A stretch of 64,000 nucleotides of DNA, from assembly GCF_910592395.1 (NCBI RefSeq), contig NC_088324.1, positions 1,550,001 through 1,614,000 of the forward strand, written 5' to 3'. Source of the DNA: Lineus longissimus (taxonomy: Eukaryota; Nemertea; Pilidiophora; Heteronemertea; Lineidae). A program made the translations under genes and the position numbers. Position 1 is the first letter of the stretch, and every line of letters starts with the position of its first letter. Of the stretch, positions 25,121 to 35,273 are shown one piece after another. A model generated the notes under the pieces. That model was not told the origin of the DNA. It searched no databases and was given only the letters and a program-made list of their open reading frames with translations.

Positions 25121-26819
25121 TTAATTCCTTAATAACAACTTGGCCAGCATAAGCTGTGCCTTGGCAAAGTCCGCTATAGTTTGCTCACTCATACTTGTAC
25201 CTGAATCAGTGTTGATTTCAGTCATTTCCCGCACTGTTGTGTGGACACTTGACTTAGGTAAATGATGCATATTACGGTGCCTACCTGCAGTTGCTCTGCC
25301 TGACCGTCTTGGGGTTGGAGCTGGAACTGGAATATTAATTTCCACCTGAGGTGGAGCTTCTAATACTTCCCCGGGCTCCTCCCATACAACTATGTCATCA
25401 TCCTCAGAGTCTGATTCCGACCTGTCACTTTCAGTGACCTGATTGTCGCGTGCCTCGGCACGAGACCTGGTCATAATTGGGTCAGGCCTGTCAGTGGCCT
25501 GCTCTTCATCAGGCTGTTTGGGCAACTCTTGGACTACTAACCTGTCAGATCTAAGCAAGTTAACCCTATTCATTGTTTTGGCTTGGCCAGAACCATCGAG
25601 GGGTTCAATGCTGTAAGCCTCATTGTTTGGATCCGGTTTACCTATTACCTGATATGGAACACTATTCCATCGGTCTTGCATTTTATTGTGCTTTTATAAG
25701 TGCTTCCTTTTCCAACCGAGTCCTAGCCAATACCTGGGCTTCCTTCATACGAGTATGATGAAGGGTGATCCATTCATCATAATCCGCCTGATGATCAGTG
25801 TCCTCAACCGAGGGGAGTAACTGATCAATGGGCAAGCGAGGATCATGACCAAAGAACAGAAAATATGGGCTGTACCCGGTAGATTGATGTGGTGCCGCAT
25901 TGTATGCAAATACTAACTCAGGGAGGTGCTGAGGCTGTCGTCTCTTCTTCTCAGCAGGTAATGACCTTAGAAGATCATGCATAGTCCGGTTGAATCTTTC
26001 TGCCTGAGAATTACCCTCGGGATGATATGGGGTAGTTTTGCTCTTAGTTATGCCATACAGCTGGCATAACTGTTGGATAACCTTAGACTCAAAGCACCTA
26101 CCTTGATCGCTGTGTATCCGCCTGGGGACACCGTACTTCAAGAACCAATCATTAACCAATACCTTAGCGACTGTTTTGGCTGTCTGGTCCCGCGTTGGAA
26201 TTGCCTGTGTCCATTTGGTGAACACATCTGTCATCACAAGGACATTTTCCCGCCCATCTGTGGCTGGCTCTAAAAAGGTGAAGTCTATTGCCAAGACTTC
26301 CAACGGCTTTTTAACTAGCAAATGTCCCATGGCAGGTTTTACCTTCTGCTGGGCCTTGGAGATAATACAGCGCTGACAAGATTTGCATCTCTCAGCGATA
26401 TCATTAGCTAAACCAGGCCAGAAAAATCGTGATCTTATCAAGTAAGTTGTCCGTTCAGTCCCTTGGTGTCCTGAGTCATTATGCAACATCGTGAATACTT
26501 TGTCCCTGAAACACTCTGGTAGTATTAGTTGTTGCATTATCTCACCTTTCTCTTTCCTCTGACGGTAGAGGACACCCTTGAATTCCCGAATTCTATCCCA
26601 CTCCCTAGCCAATTTTCTTACCGGTTTGGGGAGTTTGATGAGAATTCTACCTGTGGGTTTGATACCCTTGGCCCAGATATCCTTGAATGGACCAATACTG
26701 TTGTCACTGGACTGGAGTTTTTGTAAGTCATCTGTGGAATAGGATGGTAGTGTTCCCTGTGCCTTGGTCTCAGGGAGTAACACTGCCTCATGGCTTTCCA
26801 AGGATACTTCCACTATCAT
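25121..26819 (-). pseudogene. Gypsy integrase and C-terminal tail
   Basis: Integrase joins the cDNA to host DNA. Reading from 26,819, a zinc-binding HHCC module ends in [14 protein letters not shown]. The catalytic core follows with [17 protein letters not shown] (first Asp), [16 protein letters not shown] (second Asp) and [20 protein letters not shown] (Glu). This frame stops at 25,683. A separate frame from 25,681 to 25,121 begins MQDRWNSVPYQVIGKP, typical of the C-terminal end of gypsy integrases, and runs through a Glu/Asp-rich tail. The two frames abut with a stop between them, so one lesion separates the tail from the core. Confidence 0.85.
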
Positions 26820-28755
26820 CTTGGAGAGCTGACCTTAGGTAATCTGGGATGGGTGTACTTTTGACAATCTCTGACATATGTGAACTTACCTCACTTTCAG
26901 TCAGCAACTTGAAGTCCAATGCAGGTACGGGGTGGTAACGGCTGAGAGCATCTGCTGCTCCATTGTTCTTACCCGGCCTATACTTGATTGAAAAGTCGAA
27001 CTGAGCCAATTGTGCGACCCATCTCATCTCTGTAGCATTCAGCTTAGCTGTCTGTAGGTTGGCCAGCGGGTTGCTGTCTACCAATACCTGAAATGTCCCG
27101 CCTAAAAGGTACTCTCTAAACTTCTCAGTCACAGCCCACTTTAGAGCTAACAATTCTAATTTCATTGAGATGTAATTCATGTCATTCCTTTCGGCTGGCT
27201 TAAGGCTACGACTAGCGTACGCTATCACTACTTGCTCACCGTCTTGGATTTGGCTCAGGACAGCGCCCAAACCCCTGTACGAACCGTCAGTTTCCACTAG
27301 GAAACTTTCGCAGAATCTTGGGTATCCCAGTACTGGGGAGGTGCACAGGCTATCCTGTAATTTTCTCAGGATTAGTTGCTATGCCTTTCTCTGAGACTAC
27401 ATGACCAAGAAAGTTAACTTCTGCAAGAAAGAAATGGCACTTACTTGGTTTGATTTTCAGACCAAAGCTTTGCAACCTCGTGAAACCATTTCTAGCCTCT
27501 CCAGGGTTTGATCAAAGGTTTTCCCCATGATCAAAATGTCGTCTAAATACACTACAAGAGAGACCAGATTCTGATCTCCAATACAAGTTTGCATCAGTCT
27601 GCTATTACAGAGCCCCATCGGCATACGGGTGTATTCATACAGGGCTGCAAACCCAGCCCGAAAAGCAGTCTTCGGGATATCCTCCTCCTCGATTCCACAT
27701 TGTAGAAAACTGTGAGCTAAATCTAAAGTACAAAAGAACTTTGAGCCAGACAATGCCTCCAAGGCCTCTGGTATTCTAACTAAGGGTTGGACATCTTTGA
27801 CTGTCTTTGCGTTCAACAATCTAAAATCCCCGCAAACTCTCATTTTACCGTCCGGCTTGCGAACCAAAACTATCGCTGAAGCATAAGCTGATGTACTAGG
27901 CCTAATAATACCTGCCTGAAGCTGAGTCTCCAGGTATTCCTTAACAGCCTGCAGTTGATGAGGTGGAATACGCCTATGAGGGACCTTGATAGGCTTATCA
28001 TCAGTTAGTACAATTTTATGCTTGACTTTGTCACAGTACCCTAAGTCATGATCACCATCACTGAATAGATCAGGAAACCGCTGAAGCAACTGCTCAAATC
28101 TCTTCCTTTCGGATCTAGTCAACTCACCAATATGCATGGTTTCCATCAGTCGGGCTACCTTCTCTGTGGTAGCTTTGCTTGGTGTTGGTTCCGGGTCATA
28201 CTGTCTCCCAACCTTGACCTCATTCGCAGAGACTTCCATTACCTCTACGTTCATGGGAGCTGAGGGTACTTCCCCCAACAATAAATTTCCTAATAAACAC
28301 TTACCTGGGATGTAGGCATCTTCTTCCCCAAAGTTGGCTACTTGAACCCAGGTCTGGCCGTCAATGACCATGGAATACGAAGCTGCTGCTTCTAGTCCCT
28401 TTGGGAGCGAACAGTCTTCTGATGGTATGCCTTCTACTAAGGCACAGTATGAGGTACCCCTTTTTGGGAAAGGGGCGCTAGCTTTGATGATCCTATTTGT
28501 GCCAGCTGGCAAAAGCAGGGGTTCAGAACTAGCGTTTCTCACCTGACCGATTAATCCATGGTCGTCTGCATCTACCGCCGGTGGTAGGTCACCTACGGCA
28601 CAATGACTGTATAAATGTAACACTGAATCCCAATCAGTGTCTAATTGTTGACCCTGAAAACTATCATTCAACAACCTCAATATGTTGCTGCCTAAAATAC
28701 CTGGCACAACCTTCTTCCTAAAGCTTGGAGTATCCTTGACAATAAGGAAACCCAT
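26788..28755 (-). pseudogene. Gypsy reverse transcriptase and RNase H
   Basis: Reverse transcriptase starts with LLQRFPDLFSDGDHDLGY, then MRVCGDFRLLNAKTVKD (first Asp region), LDLAHSFLQCGIEEEDI, MPMGLCNSRLMQTCIG and VVYLDDILIMGKTF (the catalytic DD pair). In the fourth block the usual PATFQ between CNS and RLM is absent, so five codons seem to have been lost in frame. The frame breaks near 27,457. RNase H follows as METDGSYRGLGAVLSQIQDG and YRPGKNNGAADALSRYHPVP (to 26,788). Together with the protease this would be one Pol polyprotein. The missing block and the frame breaks make this copy very unlikely to be active. Confidence 0.87.
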
Positions 28756-28796
28756 TTTCTCAAATGTTCTACAATATCTAATTCAACATACCCAAC

Positions 28797-28997
28797 CTAA
28801 GGGATATGCAGGCCATTGGCAGCGGTAATCTTCAGGTAGGAAGACGTATTCAGAACCCTTACCTGACCCTTGAGAGTTTCCTTGAAGAAACTCTCTGTCA
28901 AGGTACTTACCTGGGCCCCAGTGTCTAATAAACACCGGACACTCATGCCCCCCCCACTGAATATCGGCTTCCGGGCACTTGCCAATTGCCTTGGCAA
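28797..28997 (-). pseudogene. Gypsy retropepsin-type protease
   Basis: Aspartic protease of the Gag-Pol polyprotein. The active-site motif is CLLDTGAQVSTL. The flap-side segment reads ITAANGLHIP and is cut by TAG at 28,797-28,799. The same frame then resumes with VGYVELDI, the expected continuation in the family. A frame shift follows before MGFLIVKD of the next segment. Confidence 0.8.
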
Positions 28998-29080
28998 GAA
29001 CAGAGCCTCTTAAATCGCCCGCTGCTCGGCTCTCAGCAGGGGCTCGAACTAGTTTAACGCCCCTGTGGCCTCCTGTTCAT

Positions 29081-31274
29081 TATGCCCCCGCTAAAGTGGG
29101 GGCATTATGTTCTTAGGTGGTTTCCGGCCGCCGCACTGAATTCAAGACTATAACTCAAGAACCCCTTGCTCGGCTGACTTGACATTTTTAGGGGGTGTAG
29201 GCCTAGTGTGTCAAAGGGTCCCTATTGTTTTTTGGCGCGTTCCAAAATCCAATATGGCTGCCAGCCGCCATCTTAGATTTTCGCATTCCGCTTGTTTACT
29301 AGAGAACCAGAGGTCCAACAGTCTTCAAACTTTTGTGGTGTGATGGTCTATGGTAGGGGAGGTTCCCTATCGATTTTGGGCCCGACCCGAAATCAAAGAT
29401 GGCCGCCAGCCACCATCTTAGATTTTCGCATTCCGCTCGTTAACTGGAGAACCGGAGGTCCAACAGTCTTCAAACTTCTGTGGCGTAATGGTCTATGGTA
29501 GGGGAGGTTTCCTATCGATTTTGGGCCTGACCCAAAATCAAAGATGGCCGCCAGCCACCATCTTAGATTTTCGCATTCCGCTCGTTTGCTAGAGAACCGG
29601 ACGTCCAACAGTCTTCAAACTTTTGTGGCGTAATGGTCTATGGTTGGGGAGGTTCCCTATCGATTTTGGGCCTGACCCGAAATCAAAGATGGCCGCCAGC
29701 CACCATCTTAGATTTTCGCATTCCGCTCGTTAACTGGAGAACCGGAGGTCCAACTGTCTTCAAACTTTTGTGGCGTAATAGTCTATGGTAGGGGAGGTTC
29801 GCTATTGATTTTGGGCCCGACCCGAAATCAAAGATGGCCGCCAGCCACCATCTTAGATTTTGGCATTCCGCTCGTTAACTGGAGAACCAGAGGTCCAACA
29901 GTCTTCAAACTTTTGTGGTGTAATGGTCTATGGTAGTGGAGGTTCCCTATCGATTTTGGGCCAGACCCGAAATCAAAGATGGTCACCAGGTCCCCGACTT
30001 GGTGATTTGTATTCCGCCCCGTAAATTAGGAACCGAGTGAGTGACAGACCTGAAACTTATGTGGTGTTATTACCTAGTGTAGGGGAGGTTCCCTATCCAT
30101 TTTGGGCCCGATCTGAAATCCAAGATGGCTGCCAGGCCCGACTTGGTTTTTCGCATTCCGACCTGTAACTCAAGAACCAAGTGAGTGACAGACCTGAAAC
30201 TTATGTGGTGTGATGAGGTTGTGTAAGGGAGGTTCCCTGTCAATTTTGGGCCTGACCCAAAATTCAATATGGCTGCCAGCAGCCAACTTAGATTTTGGTA
30301 TTCCGATTGTTAACTGAAGAACTAGAGGTTTGACACACTTCAAACTTTTGTGGTGCAATGGTCATTCAGGGGATGCTCTCTATCAATTTTGGGCGTGTTC
30401 CAAAATCCAATATGGCTGCCAGCAGCCAACTTAGATTTTGGTATTCCGATTGTTAACTGAAGAACTAGAGGTTTGACACACTTCAAACTTTTGTGGTGTA
30501 ATGGTCTTCAGTAGGGGAGTTTCTCTATCGATTTTGGGCGCATTCCAGAATCCAAAATGGCCTCCAGCCGCCATCTTAGATTTTTGCTGAGATGAGATAA
30601 GATAAGAGATGAGATAAATAGCCACGCATGTCTACACGCAATTCCTATTCATTGATATCCGAGCATTGGATATTCTGTGACTGACACCAGGAGAAGGGAT
30701 AAATAGCCTGACAGTTGTTATTTATTAGCATGTAAGCAATGGATATTCTGTGACTGATTCTAGCAGATTGCACTAGCTACCCGGCAGTGACTAGTCTTTA
30801 ACTTCCTGAGTACCAGATATTCTGTCACTGATTCCAGGCGATCGCATAATTGATGCTGTTCCAGTAACAGGGTCAACACCTTGCCCACTGATCTTCTGTG
30901 TAAATTGCTAGCAGGTAATCGCCTTGGAATTGGCAAAAACTTAAAAGATCAGGGAGATGACAACGGCGAAAATAGTATAGACCACGCTTCACCTCTGTAG
31001 TGAGTAAATGGGAAAACCAACCTCTGCTGTTCACGTGCATGTCTATTGTCAGACCAACTAGCCCAGTCAACAGCCATATTATTGTGGATGTTATTTGAGA
31101 GCCTCCACAAAATTTCATAAACAGCCACAGAGAAGATATTATCGTATTTATGCGCTTATAAGCGCACTGCGCTTATATTCGAGGTGCGCTTATAGCCACA
31201 ATTTCATATTTATAGGCTAAATAACGCGCGCAATGAACATATTAACACACCGAACACACCAGAGCGGGGGCATA
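29081..31274. mobile_element. 2.2-kb insertion with GC-rich terminal inverted repeats, inside gypsy
   Basis: Separates gag from protease. Its ends are inverted copies: TATGCCCCCGCT at 29,081-29,092 and AGCGGGGGCATA at 31,263-31,274, flanked on both sides by CAT (29,078-29,080 and 31,275-31,277), a possible 3-bp target duplication. A TA duplication with shorter inverted ends fits equally well. The left end also folds on itself (TATGCCCCCGC...GTGGGGGCATTA). It encodes no protein I can recognise, so it would be non-autonomous. Most of it is the tandem array described separately. The right 0.6 kb has a GATA-rich stretch near 30,590 and a repeated TGCGCTTATA motif near 31,150-31,195. Confidence 0.6.
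29250..30590. repeat. 145-bp tandem array, about nine units
   Basis: The anchor AAAGATGG occurs at 29,395, 29,540, 29,685, 29,830 and 29,975, exactly 145 bp apart. More diverged units follow near 30,122, 30,268, 30,412 and 30,556. Each well-preserved unit contains AAGATGGC and, about 10 bp on, its inverse CCATCTTAG, so every unit carries a small inverted pair of YY1-like cores. The first units are very similar to each other and the last ones are diverged. Confidence 0.88.
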
Positions 31275-31308
31275 CATTCGCAATTTGCCCCAATTGCGTT
31301 ATATATTT

Positions 31309-32313
31309 CTAGTTTGTCTTCGCTTTGGGCTTACCCGTATTTTTCTTAGCCTTGGCTTTCTTCTGTGCATCTGGACAGTCCTTAATTAGGTGATCCAGAC
31401 TGCCGCACTCGAAACAGGCCCGTCCCCGTTGGTCATATTTCTGCCCTTTACTAGTTGGCCCATTCATTCCTGCAATGAGTTTTGCCAACTCCTGTTGAGC
31501 CTTCACCTGCTCCTTCAAGATAACATTCTGTTCCTTGAGCATTTCCATCAGGGCTGGTTCTGCCTGATGTTCCCTAACTTTGGCCTTTACCTTTAGATCA
31601 CTGGCCTCACCCTGGCGGACCCACTCTGTTGCCCAGTCTCGCAACTCGAAAAAGCTGCCGTTCTTCTCGCGGATCCAGCGAAGGGCTTCTCGCCGGAGTT
31701 GAGGGTCTTTAAACCCTTCCGCGAGCTGTGCCCTAAGGGCCTCCTCCTTAGTGGCTTTCAGCGCGGAGTCCAGCATCTCCATGCATTGGTGAATTCTCGC
31801 CAACGCATGGGAATATTGGACCACAGACTCCTCCTCCGCCTGCAACCTCGCATAATACTTACGCCTCAGTTGAGGCAAAGAATCGGCAATGTCAAAGACA
31901 TTCCTCAAAATCTTGAAGAGATCTTTGACATCGTCGATCTTCCCCCTACTATCCACTTCCACACGGGCGTCGCCAGACAAATGGTCAGTTACAAAGTTAA
32001 TGGCATCTTGCCCTTTCAGTTTCCTGGACTCTATGATGCCCTGGGCATCTCTGACCCACTCTTCTACTTCTGGGTCTTTACTGGCCACTGGTGCCCCCCT
32101 CAACTTCTCAAGCTTTCGGTCCCTCCCCACATATACAGTATCCTTACCTTTAAGCTTATCTACAGTTTCCTTTAAGGCTTTGGACTCACCCCTAAGCTCA
32201 CGGACGCTCCCAACTGCATTTGCTTCATTTAGCTTCGCTGCTGTCAGGTCAGCCCTCAGGTCAGCAATCTTCTGCTTCAGTTGGTCTTCACTCAGGTCTT
32301 GTAAGTCTGCCAT
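31309..32313 (-). CDS. Gypsy Gag (capsid-nucleocapsid)
   Basis: Structural protein of the retrotransposon particle. I chose the ATG at 32,313 (MADLQDLSEDQLKQKIADLR); upstream codons are not ATG. The order is an N-terminal coiled coil, a retrotransposon-gag capsid domain (EWVRDAQGIIESRKL, VQYSHALARIHQCME), and a CCHC zinc knuckle (CFECGSLDHLIKDC) followed by a Lys-rich tail ending KPKAKTN. The frame is open over all 335 codons, unlike pol. It ends at TAG 31,309-31,311, about 35 bp before the foreign insertion. Confidence 0.85.
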   Translation of the reverse strand: MADLQDLSEDQLKQKIADLRADLTAAKLNEANAVGSVRELRGESKALKETVDKLKGKDTVYVGRDRKLEKLRGAPVASKDPEVEEWVRDAQGIIESRKLKGQDAINFVTDHLSGDARVEVDSRGKIDDVKDLFKILRNVFDIADSLPQLRRKYYARLQAEEESVVQYSHALARIHQCMEMLDSALKATKEEALRAQLAEGFKDPQLRREALRWIREKNGSFFELRDWATEWVRQGEASDLKVKAKVREHQAEPALMEMLKEQNVILKEQVKAQQELAKLIAGMNGPTSKGQKYDQRGRACFECGSLDHLIKDCPDAQKKAKAKKNTGKPKAKTN

Positions 32314-32319
32314 CCTCAA

Positions 32320-32818
32320 TTCTCACTGCAACTTAACCTAAATACTGGAAAGATAATATGCACAGAACCAAAACAAAACAAGGATTGTGGCCCAGTAACC
32401 TCACGTTGACCCAAGAATGATAAGCACAACTCACAGTCCTATGGCATGTGTCGTCTAGATGCAACAAAATCAACCTCAGCAATCGGATATAACAACATCA
32501 AGTCTATTTATAAGCCACAGTCTTAAAATAGTTCATATGATGTAAACAATGTCACTTCAGCACTTGTTAATTGTTCCTGGAATGTTTCATCCGGCTCCAC
32601 TCATCAAGTTCTGCTGCAGTCATCCCTAAGTAGGTTGTCACAACATCACCAACACCGTCACTTCTAGGATAGTCTTCCTGGAAACATCCATCTTAGCAGC
32701 ACTGTGCTCATGCCTCATCAGTTCTCAACCTCTGTCATTACCCTTTTGTAAACTGTGTACATGCTCTATGCTCAATTTTCACAAATAACCCAAATCCTGC
32801 TGTCGACAACGCCATTTT
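32320..32818 (-). promoter_or_regulatory. Gypsy leader and tRNA primer-binding site
   Basis: Untranslated leader between 5' LTR and gag. Four bases inside the LTR edge the minus strand reads TGGCGTTGTCGACAGCAGGA (from 32,814 downward). This resembles the complement of a serine tRNA 3' end (TGG-CGTTGTCG-GCAGGATT in typical animal tRNA-Ser) with a small difference in the middle. The position and the leading TGG support a primer-binding site; the tRNA identity is from memory. Confidence 0.5.
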
Positions 32819-34308
32819 TAGCCAAGCAGAATTAAAGTAAGGCTAGATTCTTTCCGGATGTGGTATATTTATTCAACTAGCATATTCTTGAGCATGTTAT
32901 ATACACGTTTACATACGCAACCAAAAGAACCGAACAAAAAAAGGCAATGACAGGTCACCTTACGATCCCTGTAATACAAAACACAGATTGTGAGTAAAAC
33001 ATTAAAATTAAGACCTTATGCAAACTCTACTACATAACTATCTCAAATCAATTACTTGGTGACTCAACACTGTCAAAGTTACACAGCACAAATAACCTTA
33101 GAACATACTGAACATTGATATTAATTCATAATTAATGTCAATTCCACTTCCAATCAGTTATTGATCTAAACACAAGATAAGACTTAAACAATGCTTAAAC
33201 ATAGTTTCCTCATGGGCTCATGAATCAATGCATCCAAATCACGAATCATTTAGTACCTTTAAATCATAATAATCACATCATTATTACAATCATAACTTTC
33301 CTAGAAATTAATACTAAGCCATCTCAAATATCAGTTTGTAAGATAATGAGCCCATATTCAGATTGTGTGAACAATTCCTGAAATAAACTCACCATAGACG
33401 TGGGATACTCCTTTCCACAGTCTATTTCCTTCGACCAATCACGGGGTCCTCTATTCCTACAAAAAGATAACCAACGGAATATCACTACTTTGATAACCAA
33501 ACTGGCTTCAAGTCATTAAGTCCTCAATGTTACATATTTATCTTACTAACGTGAATTAGCTCATAGATAAAATACACAATAAAGTTATCTCATTTCTTCC
33601 CGAAACATCTGATAAACCATCTCTCCCTCGACAGTAAAATGTGTGAACATGCATGCCTCTGAGAGTAATTATCATCAATGAAAGGGTCACAAGAAATCAC
33701 AGCTTAAATCCTATTCAGTGATCTTGGATCATTTTCATAGCACCATGCCGTCACACTCTTACGGTAATGAAATTTACGCCTTTAAGCAATTGTAAAATAA
33801 AAACAGGTGCATCAGAAATGGAGTGAATTTAAGAGAGTTGCAGTGAGATATGGGGCCTGGCGATCTTGACCATACTTGGGCAAAGCACTGAAAGACATAA
33901 TATAATAGAACAAATCGGAATTAAGATGAAGTAACTCAATTCACCTACCTTTACAATGACATGTAAATTCTCCTGAACCAATCTTTCTCTCGCTCCTGGT
34001 CTACTTAAGAGCATACTGGAATCTCCTGAATGATCTCACAAAATTCCATAAATTGGATCTAATCTAATGATGAGTTCTCTTTAAACAACGGTCTTGCCTC
34101 GCAAGAGATCAAGACGCAAGTGATGTTTGGCCCTTGTTCCTCAACTAAATATCTTAGGACCATGTGAGAATGACTCCACAATTTCGCAGAAACTGTAACT
34201 GGCAGAGACAGGAAAAGTTAACTTCCTGTGCCAGACTCTCCCTCTTGCTGATCATCTCATAGGCTTAAAACGCCCACGCACCACTCCAAACCTGTCACCA
34301 ACTGGTAC
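32819..34308 (-). repeat. 5' LTR of the gypsy element
   Basis: Direct copy of 23,318-24,806 with about 15 single-base differences and a one-base length change in an A-run near 32,937. It should carry the element promoter, but I did not find an unambiguous TATA box. Confidence 0.9.
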
Positions 34309-34590
34309 AAAATTTGGCAATGGCATAACATTCACAGTTAAGTCATTCTTCTCGAGGATTGTTAGAGAATAACTTCTTCTCTAACCCCCACTCCATCACT
34401 TTTTACATGGGGGCCTCAGTAATGAGAAGCAACTGGCATAAGATAAGATAAGAACTGATTTTATGTGAATAACAAGCAATTTTATTGAACATTCATGGTA
34501 AATGTAAATATAATACTAGTGTACAAGATGAACTGAATAGGTTCCTGATAAAAAAATAAATATTATTGGAGTTGAATTTTCTTCTTTCAG

Positions 34591-34774
34591 GTGCCTCAGG
34601 CACGGGGCCTACCGTCAAATGATCTTTTGGGCCCATGGGTTCCTCGGCCGGAAAGTTCGTCGTGTCATCCCAAGTTGTGTGGTGAAGCGTATTCGGGGGG
34701 CATTCCCAGCTGCAGATGGCCAATATGTTGGCTTTCTTGAAGCCAATATGGATGACCTTGACCAGTCAGACTGA
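34591..34774 (+). pseudogene. Orphan 3' exon of a P2RX7_C (P2X7 ballast-domain) gene
   Basis: A splice acceptor (CTTCTTTCAG, ending 34,590) opens an exon that reads CLRHGAYRQMIFWAHGFLGR, then RRVIPSCVVKRIRGAFP and GQYVGFLEANM, and ends at TGA 34,772-34,774. These blocks match the second half of the P2X7 receptor C-terminal ballast domain (P2RX7_C), in particular LRH-AYR, IPSC, IR-FP and GY-GF. The same blocks are in the gene at 60,200-61,095. Upstream exons with the WC-C and ECVCC zinc ligands are not found, and the gypsy element lies directly 5', so the gene may have been cut off by it. It faces the THAP transposase at 35,274 tail to tail across 0.5 kb. Confidence 0.8.
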
Positions 34775-35273
34775 ATTTCTTCACGCTCACTATTTATTTG
34801 GTAACCTAGTCCAAAAACTGCTGACACATTTTATCTAAAGAAGAGGACATAGTGCAATCATGGACATTTTTCAATTGACTTCCAGTCCAGAAGACGGTTA
34901 CCTCAGAAATATTTCACTTTTAGAATACTATGCACTGTAATCTCTCCTGGGTGGCATCCCCTTACTGCAATTGATCTCTAACCCGGGCCAACCATGAGAC
35001 AAGGGCCTGTAAAAAAACTTTAGAAAAATGCATTTAAATATTTTTTATAAATCTATTTATGAAAGGGTCCAAACAAGAAGTGGCCCCAGAAAGTTATACA
35101 CTTGATGTTATACAAATTCAATAAAGCATTCTTATTCAAAGTTTAACAAAAGAGACTAAATCATTTCATTATTTGATGGCCTGAAAGACCAATAAAATAT
35201 GTTTTTTAGCTTCAAAAATTCCCCCCAACCTAACCCACCCTACATGTCATGTCTGTTCAATTCCCACCTTCGT
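34775..35273. other. Non-coding gap between convergent P2RX7_C exon and THAP transposase
   Basis: About 0.5 kb without a reading frame of note. AT-rich sequence such as AATAAA-like words near 35,120 would suit the 3' ends of two convergent genes. The equivalent gap at the second locus (61,096-61,487) is 0.4 kb. Confidence 0.5.

Larger units (their letters stand above)
23318..34308 (-). mobile_element. Ty3/gypsy LTR retrotransposon, nested and decayed
   Basis: About 11 kb on the minus strand, bounded by two 1.49-kb direct LTRs. Order in the sense direction: 5' LTR (32,819-34,308), primer-binding site, gag, a 2.2-kb foreign insertion, protease, reverse transcriptase, RNase H, integrase, tail, 3' LTR (23,318-24,806). 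RT before integrase is the Ty3/gypsy order. The LTRs differ at roughly 15 positions by eye (about 1%), so insertion was fairly recent, yet the pol frame is broken in several places. No clear target duplication was found at 23,317 or 34,309. Confidence 0.9.

Noticed and set aside
24327-34014. 61-codon frame present in both LTRs (24,327-24,512 and 33,829-34,014)
   Set aside because: Its duplication is explained by the LTR duplication; it has no known domain and LTRs rarely code.
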